Assembly (NCBI RefSeq): GCF_037914945.1
Contig: NZ_CP149787.1
Location: 1,736,001 to 1,800,000 of the forward strand
Reading direction: 5' to 3'
DNA from: Haloterrigena sp. KLK7
GTDB taxonomy: Archaea; Halobacteriota; Halobacteria; Halobacteriales; Natrialbaceae
DNA length: 64,000 nucleotides
The translations under genes and the position numbers were made by a program. Positions 1 to 8,766 of the stretch are shown here, one piece after another; within the stretch, counting starts at the first letter, position 1, and each line of letters begins with the position of its first letter. The notes below the pieces were generated by a model. The model saw nothing but the letters and a program-made list of their open reading frames with translations, was not told the DNA's origin and did no database searches.

Positions 1-306
1 GACCGGGAGGAGTACGACGACCGCGTCACCGGCGACGTCGTCGAGACCGCCCGCGACGCGCTGTTCGCGAACCTGCTCGCGGTCCGCGTCGGTACCCGCG
101 AGGAGTTCGATGACTGGCGGGCGGCGTACGACGGCGAGGTCGCGGTCGTCGGGAGCGAGAACGTCGAGCGCGTCGTCTGGCACGCCGGTCCCGAGGGCGA
201 GGCCGTCGCCGCGACCTTCCAGAACGAGGAAGAGGCGGCGGTCGCGACGCTCCGTCGGCAGGCGTTCGGACGGCTCTACCGGGAACTGGTTGCCGAACCC
301 GAGTAA
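1..306 (+). CDS. Conserved haloarchaeal protein, 5' end outside window
   Basis: Frame 1 is open from the first base to a TAA at 304-306 and gives about 101 residues, beginning DREEYDDRVTGDVVETARDA and ending RLYRELVAEPE. The composition is strongly acidic and helical with no membrane segment, so it is probably cytoplasmic. From memory the sequence resembles the haloarchaeal DUF5809 family, which has no assigned function; that name is a guess. The start codon lies left of the window, so length and N-terminal domain are unknown. The next gene follows after about 100 bases with its own TATA-like box, so the two need not be cotranscribed. Confidence 0.75.
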   Translation, partial: DREEYDDRVTGDVVETARDALFANLLAVRVGTREEFDDWRAAYDGEVAVVGSENVERVVWHAGPEGEAVAATFQNEEEAAVATLRRQAFGRLYRELVAEPE

Positions 307-379
307 TCGAACGCCGACCGGACGGCCGCCCTCCCGCTCGAGTCGCCGGACCGAACGCGATCCGATCGCCGAACGGCAC

Positions 380-387
380 CTATTACC
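380..387 (+). promoter_or_regulatory. TATA-like box of the NUDIX gene
   Basis: The AT-rich stretch CTATTACC ends about 26 bases before the ATG at 413. This is the spacing expected for a leaderless haloarchaeal transcript. Inferred from position and composition only. Confidence 0.45.
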
Positions 388-412
388 CGCTCGAGGCCGA
401 CAGCATCCGTCG

Positions 413-1018
413 ATGACTGCACCCGACGAGTTCGACGCGCCCGACGAGTGGACGCTCCGCGAGGAGGTCACCGAGTACGAGACGCCCTGGTACGACGGCG
501 GTTACGACCTGCTCGAGCAGCCCGACGGCACCGAGAAGCGTTACTACTGGGCGGACCTGCCGGACGCGGTCATCGTAGTCGCCCGGGTCGACGGCACCGC
601 CGTGGCGTCCATCGACGGCGAAACGGCGGACGCGAGCGGCGACGATCACCTCCTGTTCGTCGAACAGTACCGGCCGGCGATCCGCGAAACCCACCTCGAG
701 CTCCCCGCGGGAATCGTCGAGGACGGCGAATCCTACACGCACGCTGCCGCGCGCGAACTCGAGGAGGAGACCGGCTTCAAACCCTCGAGCACCGCGTTGC
801 TCCAGGAGTACGCGGTCGCGACCGGCGTCCTCCGCCACGATCGGGGCGTCGTCTTCGCCGAGGGACTCGAGCCCGGCGAGCGCGAACTCGATAGCAACGA
901 ATTCCTCGAGGTGACGACGGTGCCCGTCGAGGAGGCCCTCGAGCGCGCCCGCGAGCCGCCGGCCAACGACTCGACGCTCTCGGCGCTGTTGCTGGCGAAG
1001 GAAGACGGGCTGCTCTGA
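413..1018 (+). CDS. NUDIX hydrolase (ADP-ribose pyrophosphatase-like)
   Basis: A 201-residue protein. A complete NUDIX box runs from about residue 100 to 122: Gly100, five residues, Glu106, seven residues, then Arg114-Glu115, Glu118-Glu119 and Gly121. This fits the consensus GX5EX7REUXEEXGU, so all metal-binding glutamates are present and the enzyme should be active. The fold before the box (a conserved EQYRPAIRETHLELPAGIVE segment) is typical of the ADP-ribose/nucleoside-diphosphate-sugar pyrophosphatase branch. The exact substrate cannot be read. I chose the ATG at 413 because it follows a TATA-like box at leaderless spacing; upstream in-frame sequence is Arg/Ser-rich and looks non-coding. 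Confidence 0.9.
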   Translation: MTAPDEFDAPDEWTLREEVTEYETPWYDGGYDLLEQPDGTEKRYYWADLPDAVIVVARVDGTAVASIDGETADASGDDHLLFVEQYRPAIRETHLELPAGIVEDGESYTHAAARELEEETGFKPSSTALLQEYAVATGVLRHDRGVVFAEGLEPGERELDSNEFLEVTTVPVEEALERAREPPANDSTLSALLLAKEDGLL

Positions 1019-1162
1019 CGTCCGTCGAACGCGGTCGGGATCTCCCGTCGAACCCGAACGGGCTCGGGCGCGTCGCCTCGCCGCGACCGCGTCGTCGCGG
1101 GCACGACGGGTCGGGTCGAGTCGGGTCGGACCGCCGTCCGCGAGTGAGAACCGAACCGTGGG

Positions 1163-1168
1163 CTTATT
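1163..1168 (+). promoter_or_regulatory. TATA-like box of the rhodanese gene
   Basis: CTTATT lies 26-31 bases before the ATG at 1194 in an otherwise GC-rich stretch, consistent with a leaderless promoter. Confidence 0.5.
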
Positions 1169-1193
1169 CTGCCCGCGTTCTAACCCGAGCGTA

Positions 1194-1559
1194 ATGGACG
1201 GCGAAATCTCCCCCGAAGAGGTCAAGGACCTGCTCGAAGACGGCGCGGACGTCCGCGTCGTCGACATTCGCGACGAGCAGAGCTTCGAGCACAGCCGCAT
1301 TCCCGACAGCGAGAACATCCCGTTTCACGAACTGACGAGCCGCGTCGAGGAACTCGAGGGCGAGGACCACATCGTGACGGTCTGCCCCCACGGCAAGGCC
1401 AGCCAGCAGGCGGCCCAGCTCATCGGCTCCTACGAGGGCACCGCCGACGCCCGCGTCGAGAGCATGGAGGGCGGCCTCGACAAGTACGGTCTCCAGTTCG
1501 GCCTCGTCGGCGGCGGGGACGACGAAGCGGAGTCGACGAACGCCGAGTCCCCCTTCTAA
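1194..1559 (+). CDS. Rhodanese-like sulfurtransferase domain protein
   Basis: A single rhodanese domain of 121 residues, the usual size for the stand-alone form. The opening segment ISPEEVKDLLEDGADVRVVD and the RDEQSFEHSRIPDSENIP motif are characteristic. The active-site loop starts at Cys64 (CPHGKAS, residues 64-70), so the persulfide-carrying cysteine is present. Members transfer sulfane sulfur or act in redox and sulfur relay; the acceptor is unknown here. The acidic C-terminal tail after residue 105 is a halophilic extension. It converges with the SUI1 gene downstream. Confidence 0.9.
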   Translation: MDGEISPEEVKDLLEDGADVRVVDIRDEQSFEHSRIPDSENIPFHELTSRVEELEGEDHIVTVCPHGKASQQAAQLIGSYEGTADARVESMEGGLDKYGLQFGLVGGGDDEAESTNAESPF

Positions 1560-1697
1560 TCTCTCGGGTCCGCGTTTCGATCGACGGACGGATCGGCTCG
1601 AGAGCGGCCGCTCACGGGGGTGAAAAACGGAATCGGTGAAGAAGCGATACGGGAGACGGCCGCGGGGTTCGGAAGTCGTCTCAGATCATCGCGGGCA

Positions 1698-1991
1698 TTA
1701 GGCGACGTTGAAGCCGCGGTCCCGAAGGAACTCTTCGATGCGGCCGGTGTGGTTGCCCTGCAGTTCGATCTGGTCGTCCTCGACGGTCCCGCCACAGGCG
1801 AACTTGGACTTGAGATCCGACGAGAGACTGTCCAGGTCGACGTCCTTCGGATCGAATCCTTCGACGATCGTTACCTCTTTACCGTATCTGCGCTCGTCAA
1901 TGCGGATGTTGAGTTGCTGTTGTCCCTTGGCCACGTCCTCGCAGACGCAGAGTTCCTCGGGCAGCCCGCACGTCGAGCAGACTTCCGACAT
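1698..1991 (-). CDS. Translation initiation factor aIF1 (SUI1 family)
   Basis: A 97-residue SUI1/eIF1 homologue. An N-terminal CxxC...CxC zinc-knuckle-like segment ([13 protein letters not shown], residues 5-17) precedes the SUI1 core with [12 protein letters not shown] and the conserved [20 protein letters not shown] segment. aIF1 binds the 30S subunit and monitors start-codon selection. The N-terminal cysteines are common in euryarchaeal members. Length is complete for the family. The ATG at 1991 is supported by a TATA-like box about 25-33 bases upstream. Confidence 0.95.
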   Translation of the reverse strand: MSEVCSTCGLPEELCVCEDVAKGQQQLNIRIDERRYGKEVTIVEGFDPKDVDLDSLSSDLKSKFACGGTVEDDQIELQGNHTGRIEEFLRDRGFNVA

Positions 1992-2015
1992 TACGTTCGC
2001 TGGTACGAATCGGCC

Positions 2016-2024
2016 ATATTAAAC
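2016..2024 (-). promoter_or_regulatory. TATA-like box of the SUI1 gene
   Basis: On the minus strand the stretch reads GTTTAATAT, 25-33 bases before the ATG at 1991. Strong AT contrast to its surroundings supports a leaderless promoter. Confidence 0.6.
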
Positions 2025-2075
2025 ACTATCGGGACCCGTATCCCGTCACGCGGTTCTTTTTGAGTGAGCGGGCGC

Positions 2076-4394
2076 TCAATTCTCCCGTTGGCCGCCGCCG
2101 GGGAGGCGCTCCCGCGCGAGTTCGTCGACGATCGCCATCGCCTCGTCGGCCCCCTCGCGATCGACGCCGCCGCCGTAAACCGCCCGTTCGTACCGCTCGA
2201 CGACGGTTTTCGTCCGCGTATCGACTCCCTCGTCGGCCTCCTCGGCCAGCGCCTCGAGATAGCCGCGCGCGGACTCCGAGCGCTCGCGGGGGCGGTACGC
2301 GGCGTCCAGCAGGCGCTCGAGCCGTCGATAGGCGCGTTCGGCGTCGCGGTCGGGATCGTCGCTGCGCCGTTGCCAGTAGAGGCCGACGGTCCGGCGGAGC
2401 CGCGCGACCGCGCCGGTGCGGTGGACGCCCGCGACCAGCCCGGTGAGGGCGACGAGGGCGACGGTGGCCGCCTCCCGGGAGATCGAGACGCGCTCGACGA
2501 GCGCCGCGAGCCAGCCGTCGCCGTCCTCCCCGTCGGTGGCAGAGCCGTTGTCCGCGTCCGGTTCGGCCGGACCGGGCTCCGGTGACGTGTCGTTTTCGCG
2601 CGTGTCGTTGTCCGGCCCGTCCCCAGTGTCGGGTTCGGAGTCGTTCCAGTCCTCGCTCTCGTTGCCGTCGACGATGTTCGTCGGCTCCTCGCCGGGTTCG
2701 TTCCGCGCCTCCTCGTCGGAGAGCGGAACGTCATCGCTCGAGTCGGTGTCGACGTCCTCGCTGCCGTCCTCACGGGCCTGCTCGACCCGCTCGTCGTGGG
2801 CCGCGTCGCGGGGCCCGGACGGCGTCGGGTCGAACGCGACCCAGCCGTGGTCGGGGAAGTAGACCTCGACCCAGGCGTGGGCGTCGGTCCCGCGGACGAC
2901 GTACTCGTCGTCGTCGACCTGCTGGCCGCTCGTGTAGCCGGTGACGTAGCGGACCGGGACGTCCTCGGCGCGGAGCATCTGGGCCATCGTCGTCGCGAAG
3001 TAGACGCAGTAGCCCTCGTCCATCTCGAGTAAGAACGCCTCGGCGACGTTGCCGTTCGGCCGGTCGACCTCGAGGGAGTAGCCCTTCGTCGACCGGAGGT
3101 AGTCCTCGATCGCGGCGGCTTTCTCGTACGGCGTGTCGGCGTCGGCGGTGATCTCCGCCGTTCGGGCCTCGAACTCGCTCGAGACCCCCTCGGGGGTCTG
3201 GAGGTACCGATCGGTGATCGGGTCGGGGTAGTTCGTTCCCGCGGTCCGGAGCTCGTCGGCGTCGGGATCGATGACCGCGCTCTCGACGGCGTACGTGTCG
3301 CCCTCCACGATGGGATCGCTCGGATGGATCTGCCCGTGGGTCGAGACCTCGGTGTGCTGGGTGAGGTCCCCGTCGACGGTGACCGGTTGCGGGGCGGCGG
3401 GCATGACGCCGAGCGTGGTTTCGGCGGTGACGAGTTGTTCCACGCGTTCGGACTCGCCAGGCGGCGACGCGATGGGACCCGAGTAGCCGTCGCGGTCGCC
3501 GGTCCGGACCCACTCGTCGCCGGTGAAGCGATCGTAGACGCCGGTCCGCCAGTAGGACGCCTGTTCGGCTTCGACCGTAAACCGGACCTCCGGGGAGAGG
3601 TCGACCGAACCGCCGATCATCGAGCGATCCGATGCGTGGTCGATGGTCCCCTCGAGCGTTCCGGCCTCGGTCCCGGCGAAGCGTCCCGGCGTTCCCGATC
3701 CGCCGGGGACGACCGTGACGGTCAGCGAGAGGACGATGATCAGCGCGAACAGGGCCGCGAGCAGGTCCGTCTGGGCGATCGAGCCGCCGCGGCGCTCGAG
3801 TTCGCCGCAGCCGACGGCGCTGACGGCGGCCAGCGTCCCCACCAGCGTGAGTACCGTCCCGGCGTCGCCGGTCAGGACGAGGAAGAGCAGCGCGATCCCG
3901 CCGGGAACGACGCCGAGCGCGTACCGACCCCGGACGGCGAGATACCACGAGAGGAAGACGGGCGCGGGGACGAACGCGAGCGTCCAGACGCCCGCGTCGA
4001 CCATCCGGAGCAGCGGGAGGCCGGTCGCGAGCGCGACCGCGTCCGAGAGCAGGACGTCGCTCGCCGAGAGCAGGACTCCGACGCCGAGGCCACTGGACTC
4101 GAGGTAGTAGGCGAAGCCGAGCGCGGCCGCGGCGAGCGCGATGACCGTCGCGGTCCGCGGCCGGATCGCCCACGCGAGCACCGTCGCCGCGACCAGCATC
4201 GCCCCGACGAGGGCCAACAGCGTCTCGGTCCCGCCGACGACGCGAGTCACGTCGCGCAGGACGCTCACGTACGACGCCGTCAGGAGCAACACGCAACAGA
4301 GCGCGAGCAGTCGGAAGGTTCCGGGACCGATCGATCCGTCCGGTGTGATCTCGATCGTCCGCTCGTCCGTCTGCGAGTTCGATTTCGTACTCAT
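2076..4394 (-). CDS. Membrane transglutaminase-like protein (DUF3488/transglutaminase core/DUF4129)
   Basis: A 772-residue protein. The N-terminal third holds several hydrophobic helices (roughly residues 25-230). An extracytoplasmic region follows, carrying a transglutaminase core with the triad Cys463 (EGYCVYFATT), His506 (GTDAHAWVEVYF) and Asp522 (AFDPTPSG). Then come an acidic low-complexity linker, one more membrane helix near residue 640, and a C-terminal cytoplasmic DUF4129-like region. All triad residues are present, so it may be a peptidase or cross-linking enzyme. It is the last gene of a MoxR-DUF58-transglutaminase operon; its ATG overlaps the preceding TGA (ATGA), which suggests translational coupling. 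The upstream in-frame region is the DUF58 gene in another frame, so ATG 4394 is preferred. Confidence 0.92.
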   Translation of the reverse strand: MSTKSNSQTDERTIEITPDGSIGPGTFRLLALCCVLLLTASYVSVLRDVTRVVGGTETLLALVGAMLVAATVLAWAIRPRTATVIALAAAALGFAYYLESSGLGVGVLLSASDVLLSDAVALATGLPLLRMVDAGVWTLAFVPAPVFLSWYLAVRGRYALGVVPGGIALLFLVLTGDAGTVLTLVGTLAAVSAVGCGELERRGGSIAQTDLLAALFALIIVLSLTVTVVPGGSGTPGRFAGTEAGTLEGTIDHASDRSMIGGSVDLSPEVRFTVEAEQASYWRTGVYDRFTGDEWVRTGDRDGYSGPIASPPGESERVEQLVTAETTLGVMPAAPQPVTVDGDLTQHTEVSTHGQIHPSDPIVEGDTYAVESAVIDPDADELRTAGTNYPDPITDRYLQTPEGVSSEFEARTAEITADADTPYEKAAAIEDYLRSTKGYSLEVDRPNGNVAEAFLLEMDEGYCVYFATTMAQMLRAEDVPVRYVTGYTSGQQVDDDEYVVRGTDAHAWVEVYFPDHGWVAFDPTPSGPRDAAHDERVEQAREDGSEDVDTDSSDDVPLSDEEARNEPGEEPTNIVDGNESEDWNDSEPDTGDGPDNDTRENDTSPEPGPAEPDADNGSATDGEDGDGWLAALVERVSISREAATVALVALTGLVAGVHRTGAVARLRRTVGLYWQRRSDDPDRDAERAYRRLERLLDAAYRPRERSESARGYLEALAEEADEGVDTRTKTVVERYERAVYGGGVDREGADEAMAIVDELARERLPGGGQREN

Positions 4395-5509
4395 GACGTC
4401 ACCCCTGGTTCGCCCGCTCCGCCGTCGGGTCGGTCTCGCTCCGTCCGATCGGGCGCTCCGGGCCCGCCCCGCGGGTCCGCCGCTCGGTCGCGGTCCCCGA
4501 CGAATCGCTCGAACGGGATCGTCCGGTCGTCGATCACGACCCGCGTCCCGTCGGCGTCGCTCTGGATCAGCACGTCCCCCTCGTCTCGTCGGCCCGCCTC
4601 GAGTTCGCCGGCCTCGAGGCGGGCCGTCGCCGCCAGCAGCCGTCGCCGGTGGTCGCGGCCCGAACCCGGCTCGCAATTGCCGTTCGGGAGCGCGAGGCCG
4701 ACGTCGACGTCGGCCTCGAGGAGGTGTACCGCGACGCTCGCGACTGCCGTCGCCAGCTCGTCGTCCCGGTCGGGCGTACACTCGGCGGCGATCGTCGCCG
4801 AGCCGCTCTTCTCGGTGTCAGCGTACTCCGTGACGACGAGATCGGCGTCGGGACGCTTGGCGGCGGACTTCCAGTGGACGTCCCGCAGCGAGTCGCCGCG
4901 CTGGTACTCCCGGAGGTGGTCGAACGCCTCGCGATCGCGGCCCGCGATCGCGTCGGTGACCGCTCGAACGTCGCTGCCGGGGCCGGACTGGACGTCGTAG
5001 ACGCGCGGATAGACGAGGACGGTCGTCGTCTCCTCGTCGGCGAACCGACGCCGGACGAGTCCGAAGACGTCGCTGACGGTGACCGTCGCCGGCCCCAGTC
5101 GGTGTTCGCCTCGCTCCTCGAGTCGGACGTCGTAGGTGACGCGGTCGTCGCCCTCGAGGGTCGTCTCGACGACGGCTTCGCCGTCCTCGATCGCGGTCGC
5201 CCCGCCGTCGGTGTCGAGCGCCGCGAGGCCGTCGCCGACGGTGTCGCGAACGGTCGCCGAAACCGTCGACGAGGACGCGAGCGCGATCTCGACCGTCCGT
5301 CGCTCGCCGTCGAACCCGTCTGGAACGGGCGCGCGCCTGATCTCGGGCCGGTCGGCCCGGGCGACCGTGACCAGTCCGGCGATCAGGACGACCGCCAGCG
5401 GGATCACGACGGCGTTGAGCGCGCGCGGCCCGAACTCCCGTCCCATCGCCATCGAGACGACCACGACGAACAGCGCCGTCCAGCCGCGGATCGTCAACCG
5501 CATCGTCAC
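4391..5509 (-). CDS. DUF58 domain protein
   Basis: A 372-residue protein with two closely spaced N-terminal membrane helices (residues 8-50), a beta-rich middle section, and the DUF58 signature YQRGDSLRDVHWKSAAKRPD near residue 210. DUF58 proteins have a von-Willebrand-A-like fold and work with MoxR AAA ATPases, presumably in assembling or activating a membrane-associated complex. The start may be GTG 5509, which overlaps the stop of the MoxR gene as GTGA, or ATG 5503 two codons later. Both starts and the downstream ATGA junction indicate one coupled operon. The C-terminal end is Arg/Asp-rich and probably disordered. Confidence 0.92.
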   Translation of the reverse strand: MTMRLTIRGWTALFVVVVSMAMGREFGPRALNAVVIPLAVVLIAGLVTVARADRPEIRRAPVPDGFDGERRTVEIALASSSTVSATVRDTVGDGLAALDTDGGATAIEDGEAVVETTLEGDDRVTYDVRLEERGEHRLGPATVTVSDVFGLVRRRFADEETTTVLVYPRVYDVQSGPGSDVRAVTDAIAGRDREAFDHLREYQRGDSLRDVHWKSAAKRPDADLVVTEYADTEKSGSATIAAECTPDRDDELATAVASVAVHLLEADVDVGLALPNGNCEPGSGRDHRRRLLAATARLEAGELEAGRRDEGDVLIQSDADGTRVVIDDRTIPFERFVGDRDRAADPRGGPGAPDRTERDRPDGGAGEPGVTS

Positions 5510-6480
5510 TCGACCGGCACGTGCCCGAGGGCGTTTTCGACGACCGTCGCGCCGTCGCGGTCGCGGTCGCTCGTCTTGATCCGGTGGGGGAGGACGACGG
5601 GCGCCTCCGTCTGGAGGTCGTCGGGAACGACGTAGTCGCGGCCGTTAGTCACCGCACGCGCCTGCGACGCGCGCAGGAGTGCGATCGTTCCGCGGGGACT
5701 GACGCCGACGCGGGCGTGCTCGCGGGTGTAGCCCGCCAACCGCGTCGCGTACTCCCGGACCGGGCGCTCGACGCGCGTTTCCGCGACGGTCTCGCGGGCC
5801 GCGACGATCGTCGCGCGGTCGGTCACCGGCTCGAGCGACTCGATGGGGTGGTGACCGACGGTCCGGCCCAGCAGCTCGGTCTCCTCCTCGGGGTCGGGAT
5901 ACCCCAGTCGGAGTTTCTTCATGAAACGATCGAGTTCCGCGAAGGGCAGGTCGTAGGTTCGGTTCGGCTCGATCGCGTTCTGGGTCGCGATGACCGTGAA
6001 CGGATCGGGCAGCTCGCGGGTGTCGCCGTCGACGGTGACCTGTTCTTCCTCCATGGCCTCGAGCAGCGCCGACTGCGTTTTGGGGGGCGCGCGGTTGATC
6101 TCGTCGCCCAGCACGACGTTGCCGAAGACGGGCCCGGGCTGGAACTCGAACTCGCGGTTCTGCTGGTTGAAGACGTTCACGCCGGTGACGTCCGTCGGGA
6201 GGAGGTCGGGGGTAAACTGGATTCGACGGAACTCGCAGTCGATCGAGGTGGCGATCGAGCGGGCCAGCATCGTCTTGCCGACGCCGGGGACGTCGTCGAG
6301 CAGGACGTGGCCGCGGCCGAGCATCGCCGTCACGACGTGTTCGACCACGCCCTCGTGGCCGACGATCACCTCGGCGACGTTCTCCTCGAGGTCGGCACAG
6401 AGGTCCGCGACCGTCGAGACCGCGAGCCGGTCGGCCGACGGCCCGGTATCGGACCGGGACTGCGGATTCGCGTCAGTCAT
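5506..6480 (-). CDS. MoxR-family AAA+ ATPase
   Basis: A 324-residue AAA+ protein. The Walker A motif is DDVPGVGKT at residues 62-70; Walker B is VVLGDEINRAPPKTQSALLE, followed by sensor 1 in FTVIATQN. The C-terminal lid domain contains SPRGTIALLRASQARA. This layout is diagnostic of MoxR ATPases, which act as chaperone-like remodelers for vWA/DUF58 partners. Here the partner genes follow immediately (DUF58 and transglutaminase). It is first in the operon, so the promoter should lie upstream of 6480, in the 230-base gap before the cold-shock gene. Confidence 0.95.
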   Translation of the reverse strand: MTDANPQSRSDTGPSADRLAVSTVADLCADLEENVAEVIVGHEGVVEHVVTAMLGRGHVLLDDVPGVGKTMLARSIATSIDCEFRRIQFTPDLLPTDVTGVNVFNQQNREFEFQPGPVFGNVVLGDEINRAPPKTQSALLEAMEEEQVTVDGDTRELPDPFTVIATQNAIEPNRTYDLPFAELDRFMKKLRLGYPDPEEETELLGRTVGHHPIESLEPVTDRATIVAARETVAETRVERPVREYATRLAGYTREHARVGVSPRGTIALLRASQARAVTNGRDYVVPDDLQTEAPVVLPHRIKTSDRDRDGATVVENALGHVPVE

Positions 6481-6709
6481 GGCTCGAGTACGTATACGGC
6501 GGGGACCCAGTCAAACCGCTCATCAGTACGTCAGTAGTGGCTCTGAAACATATGCTTTGCGTCGACGTCTCATTCGCCCCGCTCCGGGCCGCGAGAGCGC
6601 GACGCGTCGACGTCGACACGAAAAACGAGCCCGGTCCGAACGGCACCGACGATACTGCCGCTGCTACCCGGGTAACGATCAGAGAACGATACCACTACAC
6701 CGAGCCGTC

Positions 6710-6904
6710 TTACAGGCGTTCGAGGTTCGTCGCGCGGGGGCCCTTTTCGGCCTCCTCGATCTCGAACTCGACCTCCTGACCCTCCTCGAGGTCGGGGCCG
6801 CCGACGTCCTCCATGTGGAAGAACACGTCCTCGTCCGCGTCGTCAGTTTCGATGAATCCGTAGCCGCCAGTGTCGTTGAAGAATGCGACCGTACCTTGCG
6901 CCAT
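6710..6904 (-). CDS. Cold-shock protein (CspA family)
   Basis: A 64-residue cold-shock domain. The nucleic-acid-binding motifs are intact: RNP1-like GGYGFIETDD (residues 13-22) and RNP2-like DVFFHMEDV (26-34). It begins MAQGTVAFFND instead of the more usual Lys-containing start. CSD proteins bind single-stranded RNA and act as RNA chaperones. A close paralogue lies at 29431-29625 with the same length and motif layout. Start ATG 6904 is fixed by alignment to that paralogue and by a TATA box at leaderless spacing; longer in-frame starts would add unrelated sequence. Confidence 0.95.
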   Translation of the reverse strand: MAQGTVAFFNDTGGYGFIETDDADEDVFFHMEDVGGPDLEEGQEVEFEIEEAEKGPRATNLERL

Positions 6905-6929
6905 TGCACCTCTATAGAACCACGACGGA

Positions 6930-6938
6930 AATATAAAG
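6930..6938 (-). promoter_or_regulatory. TATA box of the first cold-shock gene
   Basis: The minus strand reads CTTTATATT, 26-34 bases before the ATG. It is among the clearest TATA boxes in the window and fits a leaderless, probably strong, promoter. Confidence 0.65.
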
Positions 6939-7010
6939 CTTCGGGAGCACACTCGCAGGCACACCCGATATCCCGGCGTCTCGTCGGGCCCAGGTGCCGA
7001 TTCCCGGGGG

Positions 7011-7385
7011 TCACCAGGATTTGCAGTCGGGACAGACGAGGTCCCCGTCCTCGCGCCAGACGCGCTCGGTCTCGTCCGCACAGCGGTGACAGGTGTACTC
7101 GCCCCAACCGTACGTCGAGAGCCCGGCGTCGCCGCTCGTCCCCTCGTCGGTATCCGCGGCGGGATCGTTCTCGACTGCGCCGTGGTCGGACTCGACCCGT
7201 TCCGGGTCGCTGTCATCGGACTCGGACTGTGCCGGACCACTGTCCCTCGAGTCCGAGTCGTGGTCCAACTCCGTGTCCGAATTCGGGTCCGAGTCGGTCT
7301 CCGAAGTCGAGTCGCCGTCACGAGCGCCGTCGGCGTCCGACGGCTCCGACCCGCCGAAATCCGTGAGTGTCGCGTCGTCGGTCAC
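7011..7385 (-). CDS. Acidic protein with C-terminal zinc ribbon
   Basis: 124 residues. The first 95 are extremely rich in Asp, Ser and Glu and probably disordered. The last 28 form a compact two-knuckle zinc ribbon: YTCHRCADETERVW followed by LVCPDCKSW, so two CxxC pairs about 18 residues apart. Such small ribbons bind zinc and often mediate protein or nucleic-acid contacts. No function can be assigned. The stop lies about 106 bases upstream of the cold-shock start codon, so the two could be cotranscribed, although the cold-shock gene has its own TATA box. Confidence 0.8.
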   Translation of the reverse strand: MTDDATLTDFGGSEPSDADGARDGDSTSETDSDPNSDTELDHDSDSRDSGPAQSESDDSDPERVESDHGAVENDPAADTDEGTSGDAGLSTYGWGEYTCHRCADETERVWREDGDLVCPDCKSW

Positions 7386-7516
7386 GGGCGAACGTACGGC
7401 CGGCGCCGGCTTAGTGGCTCCGCTCGCGTCTCGCGGTCGCCGTCTCGGTCGTGCGGACCGCTACCGTGCGACGACGGACCGGCACGGCCAAGTAGCATCG
7501 GTGAAAACCCTCGCAC

Positions 7517-7711
7517 ATGGACACCGTCACTCCGATGAACGTTATCGTGGACAACCTCACCGAGATGATCGACCTCTTCGGCGACGTCGCGATGGGCCAG
7601 GGGCTCGCGCCGCTGCTCGTTCTCGTCGGCGGACTCCTGATCGTCTTCTCGATGGGCGTCTTCGGTGCCCTCACCCTCGGCGCCGTCGGGAGCCTCTTCT
7701 CCTCGAGCTGA
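7517..7711 (+). CDS. Small single-pass membrane protein
   Basis: A 64-residue protein with a charged, Met-rich N-terminal third (residues 1-28) and one long Gly/Leu/Val-rich hydrophobic stretch from residue 29 to about 60 (APLLVLVGGLLIVF, then a Gly-rich tail). I do not recognise the family. Codon use matches its neighbours and the frame ends in TGA just after a SSS terminus, which argues for a real gene. It lies alone between two minus-strand genes and must have its own promoter. Confidence 0.7.
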   Translation: MDTVTPMNVIVDNLTEMIDLFGDVAMGQGLAPLLVLVGGLLIVFSMGVFGALTLGAVGSLFSSS

Positions 7712-7737
7712 CCCGATCCGACGACTCCGCGCCGGAT

Positions 7738-8766
7738 TCAGTCGGTCGATTCGCCGTCCGTCGCCGTCGCCAGCGCCTCGCTCGCGCGGTCGATCGCGTC
7801 CTCGAGGTCGGGCCCCAGCGGCGAGCCGACGACGATGCCGTCGACGTGCTCGAGCGCCGCCTCGAAGCGCTCGGCGACCGTCTCGGTCGTCCCGGCGATG
7901 CAGAACGCGTCGATCATCTCGGCGGTAACGAGATCGAAGGCCTCGTTCAGGTCGCCGCGCTCTAAGGCCGCGCTCACGTCTCCAGCCGCGTCGCGGTCGA
8001 TGTCGTGGCGCTCGAGGACGGGGTCGGCCGCGCCGCCGACGATGAACGCGACGGGCGGCCGGGCCGACTCGCGGGCCGCCCCCTCGTCGCCCGCGACGCT
8101 GACGCTCGCGAACGCCAGCGACTCGAATTCGCCGGCGTCGGTCGGACGGTCGGCGAGCCCACGCTCGAGTTCGCCGGCGGCCCACTCGAGGTCCCGCGGG
8201 TGGGCCGCGTTGATCAGGACGCCGTCGGCGTGTTTCGCGCTCATCCGGAGCATGTGGGGGCCCTGTGCGCCGACGTAGACCGGAATCTCCCCGGACGGCG
8301 GCTCGAGGTTCAGCGAGGCGTCGCGCGCGGTGAACGTTCCCTCGAGGGTGACGGTCTCGCCGGCCCAGAGCTCCCGCGCGAGGTCGAACGTTTCGAGAAC
8401 GCGCCGGAGCGGCCGATCACGCTCGACCCCGAGATTCGACAGCGAGGAGCGGTCGCCGGCGCCGACGCCGAAGACGGCTCGCCCGTCGCTGACCTCGTCG
8501 ATCGTCGCCGTCTGCGCGGCGAGTTTCACGGGATGGGTCTCGTAGGGGTTGACGACGCCCGGCCCCAGTCGAATCTCGTCGGTCGCCGACGCCATCCTCG
8601 AGAGCACGACGAACGGATCGCGGTTGAAGTAGTGGCTGCTCGCGAAGGCGGCGTCGAACCCCTCGGCCTCCGCGCGGGCCGCCAGCTCGGCGATGCGGTC
8701 GGGCGGGTGTTCGGGCGTGAGTTCGATGGCCCAGGTCGCGTCGCCGCTCGAGGCGCGGCCGCTCAT
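7738..8766 (-). CDS. F420-dependent LLM-class oxidoreductase (Mer-like)
   Basis: A 342-residue luciferase-like (LLM) TIM-barrel protein. Recognisable segments include ELTPEHPPDRIAELAARAEA near the start, the conserved ATDEIRLGPGVVNPYETHP segment, and FGVGAGDRSSLSNLGV. These match the 5,10-methylene-tetrahydromethanopterin reductase (Mer) group, which passes hydride from reduced coenzyme F420. Haloarchaea use folate-type C1 carriers, so the carrier here is probably a folate. A cofE gene 1.1 kb upstream on the same strand supports F420 use. ATG 8766 is chosen over GTG 8781, which would add only five residues. Confidence 0.85.
   Translation of the reverse strand: MSGRASSGDATWAIELTPEHPPDRIAELAARAEAEGFDAAFASSHYFNRDPFVVLSRMASATDEIRLGPGVVNPYETHPVKLAAQTATIDEVSDGRAVFGVGAGDRSSLSNLGVERDRPLRRVLETFDLARELWAGETVTLEGTFTARDASLNLEPPSGEIPVYVGAQGPHMLRMSAKHADGVLINAAHPRDLEWAAGELERGLADRPTDAGEFESLAFASVSVAGDEGAARESARPPVAFIVGGAADPVLERHDIDRDAAGDVSAALERGDLNEAFDLVTAEMIDAFCIAGTTETVAERFEAALEHVDGIVVGSPLGPDLEDAIDRASEALATATDGESTD

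Noticed and set aside
6905-6912. GAGGTG before the first cold-shock start as a Shine-Dalgarno site
   Set aside because: Only two bases separate it from the ATG and a TATA box sits at leaderless spacing, so it is probably coincidental.
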